Positions 10,001 through 19,842 of a stretch of DNA of 64,000 nt are shown here, piece by piece. The position numbers were made by a program, and so were the translations under genes. This DNA is from Elmis aenea (taxonomy: Eukaryota; Arthropoda; Insecta; Coleoptera; Elmidae). The stretch is taken from NCBI GenBank assembly GCA_947652605.1, contig OX393580.1, positions 15,458,159 through 15,522,158 of the forward strand, in the 5' to 3' direction. The notes beneath the pieces were generated by a model. The model searched no databases, was not told the origin of the DNA, and saw nothing but the letters and a program-made list of their open reading frames with translations. Position 1 is the first letter of the stretch. Each line of letters begins with the position of its first letter.

Positions 10001-12973
10001 GTTAACGAGATTCCAATAATGGCTCTTCCATGTGAACCACCCTGTATATAGGACCTTTTGCTTTAACGGACACCCCTGGTTCGATTCAGTTCGTTATATA
10101 TTCGTTCAATATACGTTGGTTGTAAAAAGTTATTATACATGAACATCGATTCAAAACAAACAGGTCTAGAAAAAATGTCCTCCCAATATTTTTGCAGTCG
10201 ATTGACGCTTTCAGTAATGTGTTACTGTTTATTATATTGACACTTTTTTAGGTGAATGATGTTGGATTTCCCACTGTAGAAGGTCTTGTTAAACTCTACA
10301 CTGAAGGAGTATCTGATCGTGAATACTTGGTGGCCACTTTCCAGGCGGTACACAATTGTCTTACAGCTGCTCAAAAAAAACATGTGATAACTCCACAGTC
10401 TCTCGAAGGTAAACAGGCCAGTCGCGCACGAGCGATTTTTTTTACCACGCAACTAAAAAAATGCGCCATGAAGATCCATTAGCAATAATTGTGTTTGCGC
10501 ACGGGCGATGGAAAATCATCGTTTGTCACGACAAACTGCTACAAAATAGCTTGTGTTGCTGCGTTAATTTTGATAATACAAAAAAAAATAAGCTTCAAAA
10601 GATTGCCGCGGCATTTGTTCGTTAATGAAAGGTTAATAAATAATAGATTTTACAAAAAGTAGGTACTCTACTGATATGGATAATTTGGTATTATTTTTAA
10701 TTGAAGCTTAAATTACATGTCAAAATATTAATTTACTTCGATGCGTAATGCGCTACCATATAACTTCTTTTTTTTTAACTGCTATTCTTATTATTTTTTG
10801 TTCTGCGTCATTAGTAAAAAAATCTTGATTTATTTGTATACAGGGTGTTTCTTAAGTATTGCAAAAAAAATTGGGAGGTGATTCCTTATCGAAAATTAAG
10901 GGGGTCTTTCATATACATTTTTTTTAGAAGTCTCCTTTCGGTGTTAAACCCCACTAAAGGGGAGCGGTAAAATAAGGCTTTAATTTAATTTCTCAAATTT
11001 GGATAAATGTAAAAGAATGGCATTTGGTAGATGCTTTATACTTATTAAAGGTTTCCCATAGTAATATTTTTAATCATCTCCCACCTTCACAGGGGGCTGA
11101 AAAGTACGACCCCTGTTGGAACCTTTTTGGTGGGTTGAATTTTGCTATTAAATTTTTTTTTTGAAAGCCTGATTTATTTAGAAACTTTTTTTATCCCTTA
11201 GTTTTTCTCGTAAAACCTACAGTTTTTAAGTAAAAAATAAAATAAGTAAATATTCCAATATAAAACGATTCATTTTTTGTATGCCATGGTTTGTTTATGT
11301 TCATATTGGGTAGAATTGACGTGTGTAATTCATTTTGACGTTTACGCGGCGACAACGCAATACTTAAGAAACACCCTGTATATTTAATATTAAGGTATGT
11401 GAACTGAATCAACGAAAACACCATTGTATTAAACTTGTATTTCTTTAAAAATTAATTAAAAACGCAATGCAACATGCAGTCAAAATATGAAAATGGAGTT
11501 GCATTTGATATTTAAATAGTTATTTATGTATCAAGGCCAAAAATTGTAACTTTTTCGGCCGCGTCTGGTTTGCTGGCCGAGACGTAGTCGAGGCCAGCAA
11601 ACAGGCAAGGCCGAAAAAGTACGTTTTGGCCGAGGTGCATATTACATTTTTTGTGCGATCGAATTAAAAACAATTTAAATTTTTAGTAATTTTCAAAATG
11701 ATAGATTAGAAACTACGTGACATTCTGTCACTGACAGATGACGGCGTTTGTACTGCATTACCGGCCCTCTCCTTAGCAACGGCCGTAAAAGTTACTTTTT
11801 CGGCCGTTGCTAAGGGTAACGGCCTGAAAAGTAACTTTTACGGCCGTTGCTAAGGATAACGCCGGTAATGCAGTACTTTATGGTTGCTAACGCGTCCGTC
11901 AAACAGCTGTTTCTAGTACGATCGCACAAAAACCAATTTTCGAGATATTTTCCAAGCCTACTAATTTAATCCTATTAAATATTGTGTTTGTATACGCAAA
12001 TTTTCAAGAAAACAGCAATAACTCGAGAAACACTGATTTTAGACATAATTGACCTTTAACATTTTTTAAAGAAAATTGCATGATCAATAAAAATATACAG
12101 GGTGTTCTATTTAAAAAAATTGACCTATTCGTGTTTGAAGTTTGACTAAATGGACCGGGCATAAGGAACACCCTGTGTATTATTTTAAAATTTTAATTAG
12201 TCAACAACCATTGTCCTACAAAATTTTAAAGGAATTCGTTCTGACATAGCCAAGTTGTAAAATATCATTATATTTTTAGACTCTTGTTCCTGTCAATATT
12301 TTTATAAAAAACAAAAACGACTGATTTTAATTACAAAAGACCTTGTATAATTTGAAAAAGTATTCAATTTTGCATCTAAAAATTATAAAATATACTGGGT
12401 GTTCCATTTAAGAAAACAAAGTGGCGTATCGGTGCGCAAAAACAAAACACTGTGTATAGTTGAAAATCATTTGAGGTTATGTAGTAAATTACCCCAAACA
12501 ACTTTTGTGTAAACTTTTGTTTTGTAAAGTTGTCACAAGACGAGATATTGATCCGTTACGTTACTTTTTGTACACACTGTATAACGAAATGAGCTGTTGA
12601 AAATATGATCTTCCAAAATATTCATTAGTCATGCCTATGCGTGATATTTTAAATGAAAGGTACATAACAATTTTTTCAACAAGATTATTCACATTTTAGC
12701 AATAATTCAATTCGTAAGCCAGTAGACGTGACACGTGACTTAAAAACGCAAGGCAAGTTTCGCTTACATGAACAAGTATAGATTTTTCAAACGACATCAT
12801 ACATTGTTGTATACAATTATTGTATTCTTATTTTTATTGCAGACCTGCTGCTACGTATGTTAACTTTTCTTTTCTTTTTTTTTTTAGAAAATGGTAAAAC
12901 GTGTGACGTAGCCTTTGATGTGTTCGAGTGTGTGTCTGACGAAATAGCAAACTATTGTGGTCATTCGCCTTAA
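4016..12973 (+). CDS. Odorant-binding protein, Obp59a-like
   Basis: OBPs are small secreted carriers of hydrophobic ligands, mostly in sensillum lymph. Exons 4016-4078, 4142-4232, 6302-6396, 6868-6903, 10252-10408 and 12888-12973 join in phase to give 175 residues. Residues 1-20 are a signal peptide ending NA. The six-cysteine pattern is seen: C41, C84-X3-C88, C131, C153-X8-C162. Two extra cysteines, C24 and C171, could form a fourth disulfide. A basic KKR precedes C84. The CLLQCVYRKMKAV and GFPTVEGLV stretches recall Obp59a, implicated in humidity sensing in Drosophila; that orthology is from memory and is inference. Introns 4 and 5 (3.3 and 2.5 kb) are swollen by nested transposons. The first AATAAA follows a MITE inserted downstream of the stop. 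Being an OBP is secure; the Obp59a assignment is moderate. Confidence 0.85.
4440..5148. mobile_element. hAT-like element with transposase remnant
   Basis: Termini are CAGGGCCGATTTTACC and its inverted counterpart ending GCGCCGGTCCTG, flanked by 8-bp repeats TTTTAATG and GTTTAATG (7 of 8 match). It lies in OBP intron 2. At 4666-4767 (plus) a frame reads FFIIDNAIASIIEKF then FGFLLN. This resembles the part of ZMYM/DUF4371-type hAT transposases with the pattern 'ViDxiixeLxxRF...FxfL', so it is a decayed coding relic. Confidence 0.75.
4666..4767 (+). pseudogene. hAT (DUF4371/ZMYM type) transposase fragment
   Basis: A roughly 33-codon open stretch inside the hAT-like element, ending in TGA. The Asp of IIDNAI and the FGFLLN tail match the general pattern of the hAT transposase middle region. 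No longer frame survives on either side. The family assignment is by recall of the motif and is moderate. Confidence 0.5.
5458..5795. repeat. Hairpin element U, copy 1
   Basis: It opens with AGTTATTTATGTACCAAGGC, then a hairpin whose arms read GGCAGTAAA...TTTTTATCACGAGTGTGG and the complement, then GAGGTGCATATTA. A second inverted pair follows, ATTTTTCCTGTAATCGTC with GACGATTGCAGAAAAA near 5795. The flanks match the element at 11518-11932, but the hairpin arms do not. Element class not recognised. Confidence 0.6.
7408..7470 (-). ncRNA. tRNA-like unit (SINE head or tRNA pseudogene)
   Basis: On the minus strand it reads TGATCAGCTGGTAGAG (A-box-like) and, about 30 bp on, GGGTTCGAATCCCG (a B-box and T arm), followed by a run of T as a Pol III stop. 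The presumed 5' acceptor strand does not pair with the 3' GCCGACC, so an intact tRNA is unlikely and a tRNA-derived SINE fragment is more likely. Confidence 0.45.
8867..9066. repeat. Near-perfect 200-bp palindrome
   Basis: The arm CTCACACACACAGAGCGACTT reads back at 9048-9066, and the inside is symmetric through paired GTCGCGCGACTCGAGTCGCG, AGAAGTACTA and TGCATGTACGCGTACA segments to a short centre near 8966. No ORF. It resembles a tiny foldback transposon. Confidence 0.75.
9074..9348. mobile_element. hAT MITE with exact 8-bp target duplication
   Basis: The termini CAGTGGTCTCCAACC and GGTTGGAAACCACTG are inverted, with CCATACGG directly repeated on both sides (9066-9073 and 9349-9356). It is 275 bp, with no coding capacity. 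It sits inside L1, which sits inside C1, which sits in the OBP intron. Confidence 0.9.
10841..11378. mobile_element. Foldback element, family B, copy B1 (right arm deleted)
   Basis: One arm starts CAGGGTGTTTCTTAAG and continues with the family B arm sequence (AATTAAGGGGG, TAAAGGGGAGCGG). At about 11360 it jumps directly to the terminal 20 bp ending ACACCCTG, so nearly all of the second arm is gone. Flanked by TA. Lies in OBP intron 5. Confidence 0.8.
11518..11932. repeat. Hairpin element U, copy 2
   Basis: It has the same ends as copy 1: AGTTATTTATGTATCAAGGC, then GAGGTGCATATTAC. The hairpin in between is GGCC...CTTTTTCGGCCGCG with TTGCTGGCC/GGCCAGCAA, unrelated to copy 1. A second block has three tandem or inverted AACGGCCGTAAAAGTTACTTTT units. 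It closes with CGATCGCACAAAAA, inverted to TTTTTTGTGCGATCG. Class unknown. Confidence 0.6.
12101..12173. repeat. Short remnant of a CAGGGTG element
   Basis: CAGGGTGTTCTATTT and the inverted end GGAACACCCTG lie only about 70 bp apart, so both termini survive with almost no interior. A related lone end, TACTGGGTGTTCC, occurs near 12403. Confidence 0.55.
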
Positions 12974-13098
12974 ACGTAATTCGAGTTTCAAAAAACTTTA
13001 ACAGCACTTTGAAGATATTATACATCATATATTAATTACATCATTTATTATATAATCAGGTAGTTTTGTCTTAAATAACGCGAACTAGTACTAGTCAG

Positions 13099-13657
13099 TA
13101 GGGGTGGGCGATATATCGATATATCGATAAATATCGATATAATTTTGATATCGATATATCGATATATCGAAATATCGGATATCGATATATCGATATATCG
13201 ATATATCGAAATATCGATATATCGATATATCGGAATATCGATATATCGATATATCGGAATGTCGATATATCGATATATCGGAATATCGATATATCGATAT
13301 ATTGGGATATCGATATATCGATATATCGATATTCCGACATTCCGATATATCGATATTTTAAGGGCGAGAAGCTTTTTTTTTTTTTTTTTTTATGTCACCA
13401 GTCTCTTTTTTCACTTTTTTACCGACTTTTTTAGCTTCGCGCCGCTTTTATATCGAAATTTCGATATGTCGATATATATCGATATATCGATAATCCGATA
13501 TATCGATATATCGATATTCCGATATATCGATATGTCGATATATCGATATGTCGATATATCGATATGTCGATATATCGATATATCGATATATCGATATATA
13601 TCGATATAATTTCGATATCGATATTCGATATCGAGATTTGGATATCGCCCACCCCTA
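13099..13657. mobile_element. hAT-type MITE filled with TATCGATA repeats
   Basis: The termini TAGGGGTGGGCGATAT and ATATCGCCCACCCCTA are perfectly inverted, with the exact 8-bp target duplication CTAGTCAG on both sides (13091-13098 and 13658-13665). The two arms (about 13105-13350 and 13450-13645) consist almost wholly of ATATATCG/CGATAT units. They surround a roughly 95-bp T-rich unique centre with a short inverted pair, GCGAGAAGC/GCTTCGCG. ORFs across the arms are repeat artefacts. Confidence 0.9.
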
Positions 13658-13694
13658 CTAGTCAGTAGTCATACATTTACATAAAATAGTTTTC

Positions 13695-13705
13695 ATAATA
13701 AACAT
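13695..13705 (+). terminator. First canonical polyadenylation signal after the OBP stop
   Basis: An AATAAA lies in CATAATAAACATTTAAAG. None is seen between the stop codon at 12973 and this point apart from the MITE-filled interval. It is therefore the likeliest 3' end of the OBP message, which would place the MITE in the 3' UTR. Confidence 0.4.
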
Positions 13706-14423
13706 TTAAAGTAATAGGCCTGTTTTTTTATTGTAAATTAAATCTAACTTCTAACGGACAAGATTTTTAAATTGCAACAAAAATTATGCAAAAAATTAAT
13801 AACTTATTACCAAAAATATTAAAAGAAATGGTCGGAAGTTGACTGTTTTTATTATGAGGTAAATGATCGGAGTAAATTTTATACTTCCATAAAATATTGT
13901 GTAAAGCTATTTAATTTACGATTAATTTCCTTAAACACGTTAAGTATAGTATATTTATGTAAGAATTAGGGATTATACAACCTTGTGGTTTTTTGATTGG
14001 TAGTATGTGTAAGCTACAAAAAAAGAGATGCAACACACTGAACAATTTTGTTGAAGCAATACGCGGAGGTCAAAAAATATTATTTTGCGGTTCTGAATTG
14101 AGAACACAAAGATCGCATAAATTTTAACGAACCGTATTGCGACATCTACATAATAAGCAGTAATATGTTAATATTACACTTTTAATCGGCCTCTAGTGCA
14201 AAATCTGATAAATCCACACGTTTGTGTATAATTGCTGCTTTGTTCTCAGCAATTGTTACAGGATATCCACTATTTTAAGCCAAGGTAATCATTCTTTGGT
14301 AGCGAATACATTCGTTCATTAAAATCCGCTAATGATAGCGATGTAGGATGGAGATTATATATTTTTTTAAATCGAATAAACTGTGAGCCCTTTAACACTT
14401 GTTGTAATTGAACTAAGACTTGT
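13706..14423. other. Intergenic, no gene seen
   Basis: AT-rich sequence with no supported exon, domain or repeat boundary. The only ORF touching it (minus, near 14270-14452) has no recognisable features. Confidence 0.5.
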
Positions 14424-14880
14424 ACAGGGTGGGCAAATTTCGATGTTTTCATAGGGAATCTCGGTAACTATAAGTTATAAGAGGTATCGAAAAACGGACC
14501 TCGCATCCTCGATCTCTTTTTTCGAGAAAAAATCAATGGTGAAAACTAAATTGGTTATCGTCTTTTGTTTTCGAGTTATCGCCGATAACTCGATTTTTCG
14601 ACTTTTCGTTTTATGACTATATCTCGCTTGTTTATGAAAATAATGAAAAATAATTTTGACGTTCTACATGCACTTTTTTGATAAGAATGCAGTGGCGTAG
14701 ACAATTTTTCAAAAAAAATCGAAATTCGAGTTGTGACATAAAGTTGTATTTTTTCAAATGGAACCCATAGCTGGCTGTGGCATCACGAGAAAGAGGATTT
14801 TATTCCCCATTCCAATAATATATATTATGTGGGGTCGATTTATTAATTTTCCTTACATTATAGCAAAAATTAGGTAATTT
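14424..14880. mobile_element. CAGGGTG element, family K (one end only)
   Basis: It starts TACAGGGTGGGCAAATTTCG, with the internal block AGGGAATCTCGGTAACT, a variant of the GGGATCTCG block. The arm runs to roughly 14880. No matching inverted end was found before the B2 fragment begins, so the element is truncated. Confidence 0.6.
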
Positions 14881-15210
14881 TCCATATTTTATTTTGTTTT
14901 TAGTATTAGGCTTATGTCATTAAGAATATAACTGGTAAAACAAACTGTCATTCTGTTGTTTTAATGATAGTTTGACAGGAATAATCACGTTTAATTGTTG
15001 ATTATTCATATTTTTGTACCTAAAAAACACGAAACGGCTTACGAATATTACGAAAAGTATTATATGTTAGAATGTTTTATTCTAAGTAATAATAATTCTG
15101 AAGCTGCAACTGAAACATATTTTAATCGTTAGGTACCCATAATGAAAAAGAGATGACCCACAATTAATGAGATTTTGTTTTAAGGCAACCTAATAAATCT
15201 ATTTTTGGAA

Positions 15211-15837
15211 GAATTGACTGGCGTTTTAGCGTTGTCGCCGCGTAAACGTCAAAATTAATTACACCCGTCAATTCTGCCTAATATGAACATAAACAAAGCA
15301 TGGCAACCACCAAAATTAATCGTTTTATATTGGAATATTTAATGGTTCCTGTTTACTTATTTTATTTTTTACTCAAAAACGGTAGGTTTTATGAGAAAAA
15401 CAAAAGAAGAAGAAAGTTTCTAAATAAATTAAGCTTTAAAAAAAACTTTTAATAGCAAAATTTCAACCCACCAAAAAGTTTTGATGAAAAAACCAACAGG
15501 GGTCGCACTTTTCAGCCCCCTGTGATGGTGGGAAATGATTAAAAATATTACTATGGGATACCTTTTAATAAGTATTAAACATCTACCAAATATCATTCTC
15601 CTACATTTATCCACCATTGAGAAATAAAATAAAAACCTAATTTTACCGCTCCCCTTTAGGGGGGTGTATCTCCGAAAGGAGACGTTTAAGGAAAAAATGT
15701 TATACGAAAGACCCCCCTTAATTTTCGATAACGAATCGCCTCCCAAATTTTTTTGCAATACTATAACAAATAAGAAATCTACCGATGAAGAGCGAGAGTT
15801 TTGAAATATTCTTTAAGAAAAGATAAGAAACACCCTG
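15211..15837. mobile_element. Foldback element, family B, copy B2 (centre and right arm)
   Basis: It begins at the family B centre (GAATTGACTGGCG...GTCGCCGCGTAAACGTC) and runs through the complete right arm to AAGAAACACCCTG followed by TA. The left arm is missing. Confidence 0.75.
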
Positions 15838-16165
15838 TATAATTCAGAGCGAAAATAATTTGCGACGCAGAATTTTGTTGTTGTTCTAATATGGTGAATC
15901 TTTATTATGTACCCATCAAAGTTAATATATCCTGCTGTAGATATAATAAATTCAATTTAGTGCGAATGTTAAAATGCTAAAATTAATTGGTATGTTTTGA
16001 AACATACGTACAAGTCCTATAAAATTAAAAATCACGACTAATTGAGTTGTGGTATTTTTAAATGAATCTTTCCAACGTCGCAGACCGACATACACATTAT
16101 GTAATGAAATTCGGAACTACTTCATTGTAATGACGAGATATTTTCTAGAGATTATTATCTCTGAG

Positions 16166-16223
16166 CAGGGCCGGCGCAAGAATATCTGACGCGCCTAGGC
16201 AGAGAAAATTTAGGCGTTCCTAT
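16166..16223. mobile_element. hAT-like terminus (CAGGGCCGGCGCAAG), interrupted
   Basis: The end CAGGGCCGGCGCAAGAATAT is the counterpart of the GCGCCGGTCCTG terminus of the element at 4440-5148. It is interrupted at 16224 by another element, and its far end was not located. Confidence 0.5.
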
Positions 16224-17068
16224 TAGGGTTTCTCATATTTGACATTTTTGCTTGTCCCGGGAAGAAATTGGTCTACTTCCCGGGATTTGCCGAGATCCCG
16301 AGAAGTACCTACCCAATAAAATATATCAATGTTTTTAGATAAATAACCCGAAAAAGGAAGGGAACAGTTCATTACTTAAAAACAACTCCAACTTGTATAG
16401 TAAATACGTTTTACTTCATGATTATTATTATTAATAAAATAATATTGGTGAGCGAAACATACATTTTAAAAATATTAGCTTTCTATTGCAATTTTATTTA
16501 AATGAACACAACATAATTTTTACAATGAATTTTTGTAATATGTTTTAAGAAAACAAAATTGATCTATGCTTTGGTCACTTGGTCTTAAGGGTAGTTCACA
16601 CGGTGACATTTGATGTCGCAACATCAAATGTCACCGTGTGAACTACACATTATTTATTAACAGAAAGTTCTGCCATATAAAATGCTTTCTCAGTCTCTAT
16701 TGATGTGGGTGGAATTGTCTTTAGAGCATCTAGCAGCAAAAACGTCGTTTTTATTAACAAGCTTTCATTTATAAGCTATTTTGTTTCGCAGGATACACAA
16801 AAATAAAACTGTAAATAAATTTTGTCATATTCTTTACACATACTACGGGTGCACATAATTTGTTATTCTCGGGCAACAAAACTATTTTAAAAAAAGAAGT
16901 TTTTTCATAAATTAATGTCAGTTAAGATATTTATAATAAATTTTGATAAGTTATAATAATATTACAAAGATCCTAACACAAAATAAACGAAAATAACATA
17001 TTTTAAATATCCCGGGACAATATAAAATAAATTAAAATGAAATCCGGGATCCTGGGAAAAAAACCTTA
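16224..17068. mobile_element. hAT-like element with CCCGGGA subterminal repeats
   Basis: It starts TAGGGTTTCTCA, ends AAAAACCTTA, and is flanked by GTTCCTAT and GTTCCTAA (7 of 8 match). Subterminal CCCGGGA and ATCCCG motifs lie near both ends, as in some Buster-type hATs. No ORF. It contains the perfect palindrome at 16591-16646. Confidence 0.75.
16591..16646. repeat. Perfect 26-bp-arm palindrome
   Basis: The arm from GTAGTTCACACGG to TTTGATGT is mirrored exactly after the 4-base loop CGCA. It has the size of a minimal foldback MITE. TTAA sits just before it, but no second TTAA follows, so a piggyBac-type duplication is not supported. Confidence 0.85.
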
Positions 17069-17795
17069 GTTCCTAAACATAATATTGTCTATAGATATAA
17101 TACAAAATTGACCTTTAGTTAGGTGATCTACGCAATATCCTTTGCTGTTTTATTGCGCAATGTATATGTCTATTATCATACACACACAAGCATGCAAGTA
17201 CATACATACAGCCACATATTATGTAGATATTTATAAAAATATAATCATAATGAACATTTTTTTTTAATAAATTAACACTAAAACAATATACACATGGTTA
17301 CTCCTAATATCTGTACAGGAAGAAAATTATTACATCTTTAATACAAAACTAAAGAAAATTTCATTTTTCGGGCTTTGGTTTTAGCGAGTTTTGAATTAAT
17401 TCTCTTCTATATCGATTGTAAATGCAATTTAATTCATAATTGTTTTAAAAACAATTTTATTGAAAAATAACACATTGTTGTTACTAATAGCACATATTGT
17501 GGTATTAATTTCGTCTATTAAGACAACATGAATGAGATAAACTTGATTATACAGCAGATAACAACTGAATATAGCGTAACTGAACAATGGCGTAAAATTT
17601 CTCACAATTATCAGGTATATGAATAATATCTTGTTAAAATTGTAACGATCAGTTAAGGCCAATGAAACATTTAGTACTAAATTGCAGCAACAACACATTA
17701 TTTCTCAATATTAAACAAATGCAAATACTGCAATACTGTTCGTGGATTTAAAGAAAAAAAAACATATGACAGCTAAGTAAGCTCTGGCAAACTTA

Positions 17796-18397
17796 TTTTT
17801 TTTATTAAGTGTGCTGTAACCTGTATACATTGCATTTTATTACATCAACAAGTGTTCATCGGCTTCGAAGGTTGCTAAATCGGTTTTTTGACAGAAGACA
17901 GAAGGTCAATTTTTTTGAATGGAACTGTAATGGTACATGCGGCTATTTACCTAGAGTTTTTTCTGACGAATTTAACAATACCAATAATTTATATTTGTGT
18001 TAAAAGGCTGCTTCTAAAACTAAAAATATTACAAAATCTTATTAACATATCCTGTTAATCGCAGTACACTGTGCCTAACTACAACTAAACAAATTATCGC
18101 TCTATTACAACAACTAGGTACTATAGTTATTTAATTTAAAAAAATCATAAGTTTTCGTAATAATTCGTAAATAATTCGTAAATAATTCGTCAGAAAATAT
18201 TCTATTTTAATAACCGCATGTACCAATATTGTTCCATTTAAAAAAAGACTTTCTGTCAAAAAACCGATTCCTCAACCTTCAAAGACGATTAATGTAACCT
18301 AAATGTCAATTGAAATTTACAAAAACGTTTTTCGGACGCTTGTTGACATAAAAAAAATCAATTTATGCAGGTCACAACACGCTTAATAAAAAAATGA
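17796..18397. mobile_element. Foldback element T
   Basis: The ends TTTTTTATTAAGTGTGCTG and CACAACACGCTTAATAAAAAA are inverted. Inner matches include TCGGTTTTTTGACAGAA with TTCTGTCAAAAAACCGA and GGTACATGCGG with CCGCATGTACC. About 600 bp, non-coding. Target duplication not clear. Confidence 0.7.
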
Positions 18398-18494
18398 ATT
18401 TTCGTCCAAAAATGATTTGAGATTATAAACATTAACCAAAATGGTGCGCTTGTGCCCAAAATTACTTCCTCTTTCCAAAAATGTAAAAATATAT

Positions 18495-18560
18495 AGGGTG
18501 CCCCATTTGAAATAACAAGGTTAGGGTTATTTCCGGCGAAACCGGAAGTGACATAATAGT
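18495..18560. repeat. Lone end of a CAGGGTG-type element
   Basis: ATATAGGGTGCCCCATTTGAAATAAC resembles the start of the GTTCCATTT family seen near 12101 and 12403. No partner end was found. Confidence 0.4.
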
Positions 18561-18639
18561 GTACATATGTTCAAATAATCCGGTTTTTTGCACAGATCAT
18601 ATGACTAAAATTTCTTTTATCTAAAATCTCAGTAGGGTT

Positions 18640-19127
18640 GAAATTTTGCAATTTAAATTTTTTTTAATGCTTGATTTATTTAAAAGATCTTTTTATTCTT
18701 TCGTAAAACCTACCGTTTTTGAGTAAAAAATAAAATAAGTAAACATGCACCATTAAATATTCCAATATAAAACGATTAATGATTTTGCAAAATTTCAACC
18801 CACCAAAAAGTTCTGATAATAAAACCCAACAGGGGTCGCACTTTTCAGCCCCCTGTGAAGGTGGGAGATGATTGAAAATATTTCCATGGAAAACCTGTTA
18901 ATAAGTATAAAACATCCTGCTACATTTCTCCAAATTTAAATTTTATTACTTATATTATTAATACTAATTATTTATTTAAATTATTAAATTTTAAAATAAA
19001 AACCTAATTTTACTGCTCCCCGTTAGGGGGGTGTAATTCCGAAAGGAGACGCCCAAGGAAAAAATATATATAAAGACCCCCCTTAATAAGGAATCACCTC
19101 CCGAATTGTTTTACAATATTTAAGAAA
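18640..19127. mobile_element. Foldback element, family B, copy B3 (rearranged)
   Basis: Part of the left arm (18640-18785) joins most of the right arm (18786-19127), with the centre missing. The terminal CCCTG is absent: the sequence passes from TTTAAGAAA straight into the CAGGGTGG start of the next element. Confidence 0.7.
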
Positions 19128-19378
19128 CAGGGTGGTCCACTTTTTTGTAGCAGGACTTTAACAGCCGATACAAAAACTTATTTTAAGGCGAATATTTCAT
19201 ATCTATAAACGCTTCATTTTAAAGATAAAGGGTGTTGGAATTTTCGAAAAAATATCGCTAATTTTTAACCGTTTCCCAACCAGTAAATATATTTAAACCA
19301 AATTTGATATTCAGCACCACCTAACAAATTACCACATTCGGTGAGAATGTCAAGCCCCACAAGCAACCAGTGGCGGAG

Positions 19379-19842
19379 CATTAGCGTAGTTAGCCCCGAG
19401 GTCCAGCGGGGGCTGCAGCCCCAGGTGACTGAGGCTGTGAATTAGAAAAAAAAAGGTCCTTCCTTATGAACTTTTGTTGAATCCGGGCCGCGTTAAGTTC
19501 CCAATTCTGCTTTAATACACAATTATAAAGTTTATAGTAGGTATTTTGATGAAAACGATCTGTTTTGCAAATCCTGTGTATGGATAAATATCAAGCAAAT
19601 GCTGCCTGAGTTGTGTTTCTAAAGTTCCCAGATCTAAAGAATTAGTACCATCATCATTGCTGTTTTTTAAACAGGTCACAGCGACATTAATTAAGTCATT
19701 GTTTTATTTAACAGAATACGGTTTCAATTTTGTCAATTACATTTGGTGTTTAGTTTGAATTTTTTGTGTTTTTAGGCCAGGGGGGCTAATGAGGGCTCAG
19801 GGGGGGGCTTAGTCCCCTTGGTCCCCCCATAACTACGCCAAT
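19379..19842. mobile_element. hAT-like element L2 with exact 8-bp duplication
   Basis: The ends CATTAGCGTAGTTAG and TAACTACGCCAATG are inverted. TGGCGGAG is duplicated at 19371-19378 and 19843-19850, and the uninterrupted site is visible in the right arm of the host H element (CTCCGCCACTGG). It has subterminal G/C runs and no ORF. Confidence 0.9.

Larger units (their letters stand above)
7175..10044. mobile_element. Foldback element, family C, copy C1 with nested insertions
   Basis: The left end CAGGGTGGTCCACATAG and right end ATGTGAACCACCCTG are inverted and flanked by TA, with GGGATCTCGTAAACGG inside each end. The interior holds a tRNA-like unit (7408-7470), a partly duplicated left arm, and a hAT-like element at 8207-9899 that itself contains two further insertions. 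The host arm resumes after the hAT element. Copy C2 at 41805-42960 shows the simpler form. C1 lies in OBP intron 4. Confidence 0.8.

Noticed and set aside
13095..13652. ORFs of 73-154 residues on both strands with DISIYRY-type repeats
   Set aside because: They are translations of the ATATATCG array in a MITE and open on both strands because of the repeat period.
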